In this document: one piece after another, positions 57,332 through 64,000 of the stretch
How positions within the stretch are numbered: the stretch's first letter is position 1
Layout: each line of letters opens with the position of its first letter
Assembly: GCA_025201765.1 (NCBI GenBank)
Contig: MU623441.1
Coordinates: 1-64,000 of the forward strand
Reading direction: 5' to 3'
Source of the DNA: Daldinia sp. FL1419
Taxonomy: Eukaryota > Ascomycota > Sordariomycetes > Xylariales > Hypoxylaceae
Length of the DNA stretch: 64,000 nucleotides
Notes under the pieces: model-generated
Told to the model about the DNA's origin: nothing
Database searches by the model: none
What the model saw: the letters and a program-made list of their open reading frames with translations, nothing else
Program-made: the position numbers and the translations under genes

Positions 57332-59638
57332 ATGGCATCATACCCAGAACCTTCTGAGTCTGCTGTTGAACCGGGCACAGTTCCTCAACCAACCACGCCG
57401 TCGCATCACCACCAACAACTCCAAGATTACAACGGCCTTCCTTCACCTGTTCCTGCTACTACCGTCGCCCATCATGGACTTCAAGTCTTGCAAGCTGCAT
57501 CAGCGGCGCCTCCCGCACCTGATCCCGCCGACTTAGCTCAACAATATGCGCAGTCCGCTACCCTGCAGATGGACAATGCATCATTCTCTCCTCCTCTTGT
57601 CACGCCTACAGCTCCAGCACCCATGCCTGTGACGCCTGCATCGCAGAAGGTAACCCGGCTTCGACGTGCCTGTGACATGTGCAGTCAAAGAAAGGTTAAG
57701 GTGCGTCATCCCACCCTTTTTCTTCTTGCTAGTCTACCCCTATGTCTTGTCTATCTTCTGTTAATTTATCTAACGATGGTTCATATTTAGTGTGATGAAA
57801 GCGGCCCCCCTTGCAAGCCATGCTCCGATCTTCAGGTTGAGTGTACGTTTAACAGAGAGATGAAACGACGTGGCCCCCCCAATAAGCACGCTGAATTAGC
57901 GAGGGCGGCAAAACGAGCCCGTAACGAGGATGTCTCGCCCGCTCCTCATCATGCCGCCGAGACTCTGGTTTCTATCGCGACTCACAATGCACCCGTCGGC
58001 CTAGACGCCGAGGCTATTGCGCCGTGGCCCATCTTAGAACTCCTTGTCGATGATTTCTTCACTTATATACATCCTCTCACTCCTTTTCCTCACCAGCCAT
58101 CCTTTCGTGCTGCCCTTGCCAGCCGTATGGATAGGTCTAGCGGCGAGTTTTTGGCATTACTAGCCAGTATGGTGGGTGTGCTGGTAGCATCCTTCCCAAG
58201 AAGTGCGAGGTCACACCTCAAGGCTCAGCACAGCACTGGCCTTTTCCCCTCGGCTATTACCATGATAGATCATTGCCGGTCTATTGCTTTGGAAGCCAGA
58301 GGTGCTCGCTTCATGATGAAAGAGGAGATGAGCCCTGATGACGCTGCTACCAGTTATTTCTTAGGTCTTGCATGCGCGCATACGCTCCAGTGGCGAATGT
58401 GCAAGCGTTTCTTAACTGAGACTATAACATTCTGCAGAGAGCTTGCCACCCGTCGACCAAGAGCTATATCCGCCATAGAAGCAAGTATGCCTAATTCCGC
58501 GATAACGCTCAATGCCCTCAACGCCTCGTCCAATAAGATCATTGATCACATCAAGGACCAAATGGGCAAGCGTATATTCTGGGTTATGGTTGCTGGCGTT
58601 AGGTAGGATCCTCAATCCCGTTGCTATAACATGAGTACATACTAATCCCCGTGTAGATCAATGACACAAATAGGAGTATCTATCAATGAAATACCACTAC
58701 CTCCGCCCACGTCCCAAGAACCTTACCCCGAGCAGCCAGTAGAGGTTGATGACGAGTATATCTTCTCAGAGCAGATCCTCCCCCAACCAGAAGACACCAT
58801 CTCTTTAATTACAGGATTCAACCGTAATATCCGTATTTATATGACCATGAACGAGCTCGTCGGTGTTGATATGTGCTATGGAATCAACTTTTTCGATTGG
58901 ACTGCCCAGAAGAATATCCTCAGCAACGGACTCGCCAGCGCCAAGCAGTCTGCTGAGGATCTCCCCCCCGAGCTTCAAGTTAAGACGGATAATCTTCAAC
59001 AACTACAGAATCATACTATGGGATTTGACGACTGGGATTTGGAATATTACCCACCTGCTTTTCCCACCACCCAACCGGCCAACGACCTGCGGCGAGTGCT
59101 AGCAGAGCAACCGGTGCGCCGGCGTCACCTTCAATTTGAAATTCAGAAAGCAAATATACAGTTGTCCCAGCTAGCTACCCGCTCATACTTTGTAGAGCGA
59201 TATCTCAACCTCCGCAACGCGCGTCGAGCGGATCCTAATTTCGCGGAAAGGGAGAAAACAGAGGAGAAAGATGACCGAGATGAGATGATGGAGCATGAGC
59301 GAGAACTTATAGTTCAGAATCTCGTTACCGTGCTAACGTCCATTAGTCAACGTAACATGGAACCTAACGGATGTTCGTTGATCAATAAGATCCGACAGGT
59401 AGCCAGTACTCTACTAGATATTGATGCAGAAGGCAAGGGGCTCGCTGTAGCTAAAGCCCAGGAGTATCTTGCCGGTTTCCTCGACATACTTATGAAGTTA
59501 GAAAAGATGGGAGCATCTCCTCGTGCCGAGACAATGACGTCTCAGGACGAGGAAGAGGAGCTGCGTAACTGGTCTAGTCTGAAGGAATACCAACATCGAT
59601 TTATGTCGAGTGGTGGATTCCTTGGGGACGGGTACTAG
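57332..59638 (+). CDS. Zn2Cys6 transcription factor
   Basis: Exons 57332-57700, 57791-58602 and 58657-59638 give 720 residues. Intron 1 (90 nt, GTGCGT donor) interrupts the binuclear cluster between KVK and CDES, a common intron site in this family. The cluster is C114-x2-C117-x6-C124-x6-C131-x2-C134-x6-C141 (ACDMCSQRKVK / CDESGPPCKPC). The basic linker MKRRGPPNKHAELARAAKRA follows. The N-terminus is Pro/Gln/His-rich and disordered. The middle (about 170-420) is the fungal-specific TF region (ILELLVDDFFTYIHPLTPFP, then MGKRIFWVMVAGVRSMTQIG). The tail has an acidic DEEEEL end. It binds DNA in the nucleus; targets are unknown. The alcohol dehydrogenase is the next gene in the same direction. 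Confidence 0.9.
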
Positions 59639-60531
59639 TTGTTCAATCCTTGGCGTGATCTGCTCCCAGTTGGTTGTGTATATACCTATTAATACCCGCC
59701 GAGTTCGTTGCTAAGTAGCTAGTGACTACTGCTAAGTAGTACACAGGAATGGCGTTTTGCGTTGAGTGGTTAACGGAGCAGAAAATAATACTGTCTTCAG
59801 ATGGCATCCCTCTCCAATATATTAATTTCCACGTAATGCTGATATCATTTTCAACTCTATGGGACGTGCGGGATCGTAACTATAATTAGCATGGAGCTAC
59901 CGCCAAGGAGCCAATCACAGTCAGAGGCGAAGTTAATTTTGACCAAATAGAGATGCAACGAAGTTGTTTTATTGGGTCTTCTGATGTCCGATGCGGAAGT
60001 AATCAATAACCCTGACGGCCACTTGCTCAACCACGACTGATTAAGCATCTTATAATATTTGATGCTTGTAAATAGCTTCGTTTTTGCTTGCATCTTAAAC
60101 AAGGCTTGTTTTCGCCGTAAGTAGTCTCAAACCATACGAGAAAAAGATAGTCGCATATTCTCGTCGTCATAGACGCAGGCCAATGAAAAGTTGGCGGTGG
60201 AGTGATAAAAACACCGAAGCTAATTGTTCATATACGTCACTATCCGATATATTATGTATTCTGTGCCACGGAATTATCTGTTGCAGCGGTGTAATTACCT
60301 ATCTATTTCGTCATTTCTTCCCGGGCCTGCTTTTCACATGTTGGAATTGTGTTTGCTTTAGTAGTATAAGTATGAGACAAAGCATCCCTCTTTCCAGAGC
60401 GACTTTGTAGTCGGTTTTGAAAATTAGATTATTAGTCGACACAATTGAGCAATACCGTGTGGCTCTTATACAGTGTAACCCCGAACAATTAGGTACTTTG
60501 TAACGACTTAGACCAGAACGAAACCGCCAAG
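59639..60531. other. intergenic between the Zn2Cys6 and alcohol dehydrogenase genes
   Basis: No supported gene; 3' flank and promoter. Confidence 0.5.
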
Positions 60532-61743
60532 ATGCCCTATCCTGACGAATTTGAGGGTTTTATGATCACCGAGTTGGGGAAATACAAGGATTTTAAGAAA
60601 CAAACCGTATGTTGTCTTAGGTATATATCCGGTAACTTTCAGAGCACGATTCTAACTCGGCTTTTAGTTCAAACCCAAGGTCTTCGGTGACAATGACATC
60701 GATATCAAAATCGAGTGCTGCGGCGTCTGTGGCTCGGATGTGCATACGGTCACAGGCGGATGGGGCGACGCCCCGACTCCGCTATGCGTCGGCCACGAAG
60801 TCGTAGGCAAGGCGGTTAAGGTCGGCCCCAAGGTCAAGAACGTCAAGGTTGGGGACCGTGTTGGTGTTGGTGCTCAGATTTGGTCGTGCTTGAAGTGTGT
60901 GCAGTGCAAGAACGATAACGAGAATTACTGCCCGAGCCAAGTCGGTAAGTAGGATGAGGTCCCGGATTTAGAAACGAGTGAAATATTTACGTCATGACAG
61001 ATACTTATGGTGCTCCATACCCTAAGGAGGCCGATCCCAACGAGACGCTCTCCCAGGGAGGATACTCGTCTCACATCCGCGCGCACGAGTACTTCGTCTT
61101 CCCGATCCCAGACGCCATCCCCTCGCACCTAGCCGCGCCGATGCTCTGCGCCGGACTAACCGTATGGTCGCCCCTCGTACGCGCAGGCACCGGTCCCGGG
61201 AAAAAGGTGGCGATCGTCGGGCTCGGGGGGCTGGGGCACTTTGCAGTGATGTGGGCAAACGCTCTCGGGGCCGAAGTGACGGTGATATCGCACTCGCCGC
61301 ACAAGAAAGACGACGCGCTGAAACTCGGGGCGAAGCACTTCGTGTGCAGCGGGGACAAGGACTGGGCGAAGCCGCTGGCGTTCTCGTTCGACTTTGTGCT
61401 GAACACGGCGGACATGACCAACAAGTTCGACCTGAGCGCGTACCAGAGCATCCTCAAGGTCGGGTGCCAGTTCCACCAGGTCGGGCTCCCCGACGAGCCG
61501 CTGCAGGGCGTGACGCCCAAGATCTTCATGGCGAACGGGTCGAGCATGGGTGCGAGCCACATCGGGTCCCGCCCCGAGTGCCTGGCGATGCTGAAGCTGG
61601 CCGCGGAGAAGAAGCTGTTCCCGATGGTGGAGACGATTCCCGTGTCGGAGAAGGGGTGCGCGGAAGCGATCGAGAGGGTGAAGAAGAATGATGTTAGGTA
61701 CCGATTTACGCTGGTGGATTACGATAAGGCGTTTGGAAGTTAA
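60532..61743 (+). CDS. NADP-type cinnamyl/medium-chain alcohol dehydrogenase (ADH6/7-like)
   Basis: Exons 60532-60606, 60668-60944 and 61001-61743 give 364 residues. The introns (61 and 56 nt) restore KKQT-FKPKVFG and CPSQV-DTYGAPYPK. Zinc-MDR features: catalytic zinc ligands C46 (CGVCGSDVHT), H68-E69 (GHEVVG) and C167 (MLCAGLTVW); structural zinc C99, C102, C105 and C113 (SCLKCVQCKNDNENYC); Rossmann motif VGLGGLGHFAV at 190-200. SHSPHKKDDAL after the second strand fits NADP use. The pattern is the cinnamyl alcohol dehydrogenase subfamily, like yeast Adh6/Adh7, which reduces aromatic and branched aldehydes in the cytosol. Exon 3 is strikingly GC-rich with C/G third positions, suggesting strong codon selection. 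Confidence 0.92.
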
Positions 61744-62852
61744 GTGGTGTTTGTGGGGGATAGGGACAAAGTCGGGCGTGTTTGACGAGTAGATGTGTAT
61801 AGTTGGTATGGGGTATATTGCTAATATGTACATGATATCAACCCATCAATATATATATATATAATAATACAAGCGAACATGTCGCTATTTAAGGATGTTT
61901 TATGCTCGGTGTGACTTTATAACCGGCTCGCTTGGAATCATTTGTAGGTCATCAGTGAGCCTAATCGGATACCTCTTATTTTAACTACCTACACGTTTCT
62001 TTCTTATATTGAGTGATTTTAGGCATATGCTTTCGAGCCGTATTATGACGACCCATGTTGTATATCTCAACAGCTGGTAGTGCCGTAGATTCATAAATCC
62101 TGTTCTAGCATTCCAGGAAAGCATTCTGGGTCTTCAAGTTTTGAATCGCTAATACAATTCCAGTTGCTTTGTATTCCGCGTAAAGACTATATGACTAAAA
62201 CCTAATGCGTAATATCCGTTCGAGTTATATATTACAAATCAGTTAATTATATATTAATGAACTAGAGAGAACTGTGATTAAAAGAATATACTTCCACAAA
62301 AACCAAATACGTTAAGTGCCTCGGCACTTGTTTGATGAGGCTGAAGCCCCATTTCATCCTTTGTATAGGTATTTAAGTATCTGTGGCGGTGCGAATGTTT
62401 CGAAGAACTCTTGTGGCAAGGATAAGCACTAAAATTGGACTAGACCTGCAGCGCCGCGTGGGCAAGAATTTCGAAGCAGTGCAATGAAACAGCACCAAAC
62501 CATTTTACCATTTGATGAACCCGTTGAAATGTTTAAATCTCACCAAAAAAGGTCGAACATGACTAAATAGTAATAGCTTGGCCGAATTGTGACTTCCTTG
62601 ACAATTCTTAGCATTCGAAATTTTATAGCTTTTTTTATTCTTTTTTTTTTTTTTTATATCACTTATATTTTATCCTCCTTGATACGCAAATTCAAATGGT
62701 CAAAGGTTGGAGAAGATCGAGCCTTGTCGCCTGATCGCAAGCTGGCCCCTTCAGATCCTTCCCATAGACAGACCCTAGTGAACCTTAAAGCAAGCCTAGC
62801 GAACTTTTTAGCAGCCTTTAGGTTAGCAGGTTGGCAGCTTAAGCAGCTCAAT

Positions 62853-62916
62853 CGATTTACCAATTTACCAATTTATCAATTTATCAATTTGTCAATTTAT
62901 TAATTTGTCAATTTGT
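62853..62916. repeat. 8-bp tandem repeat CAATTTAY/CAATTTGT
   Basis: Eight consecutive 8-bp units (CGATTTAC, CAATTTAC, CAATTTAT twice, CAATTTGT, CAATTTAT, TAATTTGT, CAATTTGT). Confidence 0.85.
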
Positions 62917-63381
62917 CAAGGGATAATTTCGGGTCCCTTCCCCCCATTACAGAAACATACCCCCAAACAACACCTAACCTAGACAACTCAAACAACCCGG
63001 TCAAGTCAACCCAGGACACGCTACTAGACACCAGACAAACCCCGTGGCCTGGGGACTTCATTGATTAACGCCAAGGTCCACCTTTAAGTCAGCCTCCTAC
63101 TACAACTGTACAAGTCAGGGATCGTGAGGAAAGGAGTCAAGAGAGAAAAGAAAAAAAAGAAGATTCCTGCGAAAACATCCCGTTTTCTAAATAATTGGTG
63201 CTTACCGATTAGCCTCCTCCAGCACCTAACAATTCATTAATTCTTTAACGGTCGAGACCAAATATTCCTTTAGTACGGGACTCGGTGTATTTTTAGCATC
63301 GGTCATCTCACGCGACAATTTCGACTACACCTAAAAAGAATCCACGACTAAACCATCTCATAACATCGAACACCCGAGAGG

Positions 63382-63401
63382 AAAAAAAAAAAAAAAAAAA
63401 A
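63382..63401 (+). repeat. poly-A tract, 20 nt
   Basis: A run just upstream of the VPS74 start codon, probably in the promoter or 5' UTR. Confidence 0.85.
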
Positions 63402-63450
63402 GAAAACACCCAAAACAAAACCAGAAGCAAACAAAAGCCCTACAAATAAT

Positions 63451-64000
63451 ATGTCATCGGGATTAACGAGACGTCGCGGAGCTGGCGGTGGTACCGCCAC
63501 CGATGATAGCAATGGAATCAATCGGTCCAACTCTTCTTCAAACGTTCGCGATAGCGCCCCTGAGACGAGCTACGAGAATAGCGAAAATGGCCACAAGATT
63601 GCATTCGACCCGCGCGACATAAGCGAGAGCGCCGAGCGAAGCAAACAACCCAAGTTGACGTTGATGGAGGAAATTATATTGTTGGGACTCAAGGATAAGC
63701 AGGTATGATGAATTCCGGTTAAATATTTCTCTCGTACGAGCTTGGTAACTTGGTAGCTTGGTAGCTTGGTACGTGATGCGATGCTGATGGCGATTTAATA
63801 GGGCTACCTCTCGTTCTGGAATGATAATATCAGCTACGCATTACGTGGATGTATCGTCCTTGAACTAGCTTTCCGCGGCCGCGTTAGCATGCAAAAGGAT
63901 CCCTCCAGGCGACGATTTCCCCTCGCAGACCGGGTAATCGAAGTCATCGACGACACGCTTACGGGCGAGGTACTATTGGACGAGGCTTTAAAGATGATGA
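63451..64000 (+). CDS. VPS74: VPS74/GOLPH3 Golgi PI4P-binding protein, 5' part
   Basis: Exon 1 is 63451-63702. A 99-nt intron (GTATGA...AATAG) follows, and exon 2 runs from 63802 past the window end. The phase-0 join gives LMEEIILLGLKDKQ-GYLSFW, the hallmark of GOLPH3. It continues NDNISYALRGCIVLELAFRG and RFPLADRVIEVIDDTLTGEV. The 65-residue N-terminus is disordered and begins with an Arg cluster (TRRRGAGG), as in yeast Vps74 where it contacts glycosyltransferase tails or coatomer. The protein binds PI4P at the Golgi and retains glycosyltransferases. About half of the protein (first 150 residues) is in the window. Confidence 0.93.

Larger units (their letters stand above)
61744..63450. other. 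1.7-kb intergenic stretch
   Basis: The 3' flank of the dehydrogenase and promoter/5' UTR of VPS74. It contains a (TA)n run near 61850, an 8-bp tandem repeat (62853-62916) and a 20-nt poly-A (63382-63401) about 50 bp before the VPS74 start. No gene seen. Confidence 0.6.

Noticed and set aside
61156..61833. 225-codon minus-strand frame and 175-codon plus frame over the dehydrogenase
   Set aside because: Shadows produced by the GC-rich third positions of the dehydrogenase exon; no family similarity.

Overview
The window is nuclear DNA of a filamentous ascomycete (Pezizomycotina). The evidence is short introns (about 50-90 nt) with GTRNGT donors and CTNAC/CTAAT branch sites, and fungus-specific families: HET, Zn2Cys6, rhodopsin-like integral membrane protein, GtaA-type glutaminase and F-box proteins. 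It also shows RIP-type decay of a transposon. A Sordariomycete, perhaps xylarialean, is my guess from the many CCTACCTAGGTAGG-type motifs. That placement is inference.

Region 1-7960 is extremely AT-rich, gene-free and RIP-degraded. Inside it I can delimit one LTR retrotransposon (567-6784) with two 217-bp LTRs and a perfect 5-bp target duplication, CCTCT. It probably reads on the minus strand. Region 7961-9800 returns to ordinary composition and holds a decayed minus-strand reading frame with a degenerate peptide repeat.

Region 9800-24500 holds a secreted glutaminase (minus), an ECO1-type cohesin acetyltransferase relative that seems to lack its catalytic domain (minus), a VMA12/TMEM199 V-ATPase assembly factor (minus) divergent from COQ1 (plus), a decayed carrier-protein segment of a secondary-metabolism megasynthase (minus), and a HET-domain gene (minus). 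A 583-bp non-autonomous DNA transposon with 118-bp terminal inverted repeats and TA duplications sits just upstream of the HET gene.

Region 25800-41700 has a double F-box-like protein (minus) and two fungal hypothetical genes (plus). A 9.3-kb stretch without a convincing gene follows, rich in homopolymers, microsatellites, pyrimidine tracts and CCTAGG-centred motifs, and leads up to a C2H2 transcription factor (41727, plus).

Region 44800-49900 has three minus-strand genes: a DHA1 MFS transporter, a GFA-domain enzyme and a four-exon DHA2 MFS transporter. A decayed coding fragment lies between the last two. Region 51500-64000 is all on the plus strand: a secreted chitin deacetylase (CE4), a rhodopsin-like membrane protein, a Zn2Cys6 regulator, an NADP-type cinnamyl/medium-chain alcohol dehydrogenase and the 5' part of VPS74/GOLPH3.

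I see no intact biosynthetic cluster, CRISPR, tRNA or rRNA. The housekeeping genes (COQ1, VMA12, VPS74) lie among accessory genes and relics. The least ordinary items are the delimited transposons, the zinc-finger-only ECO1 relative, the relic carrier domain and the in-frame intron of the C2H2 gene. I found nothing I could defend as a wholly new biological system.
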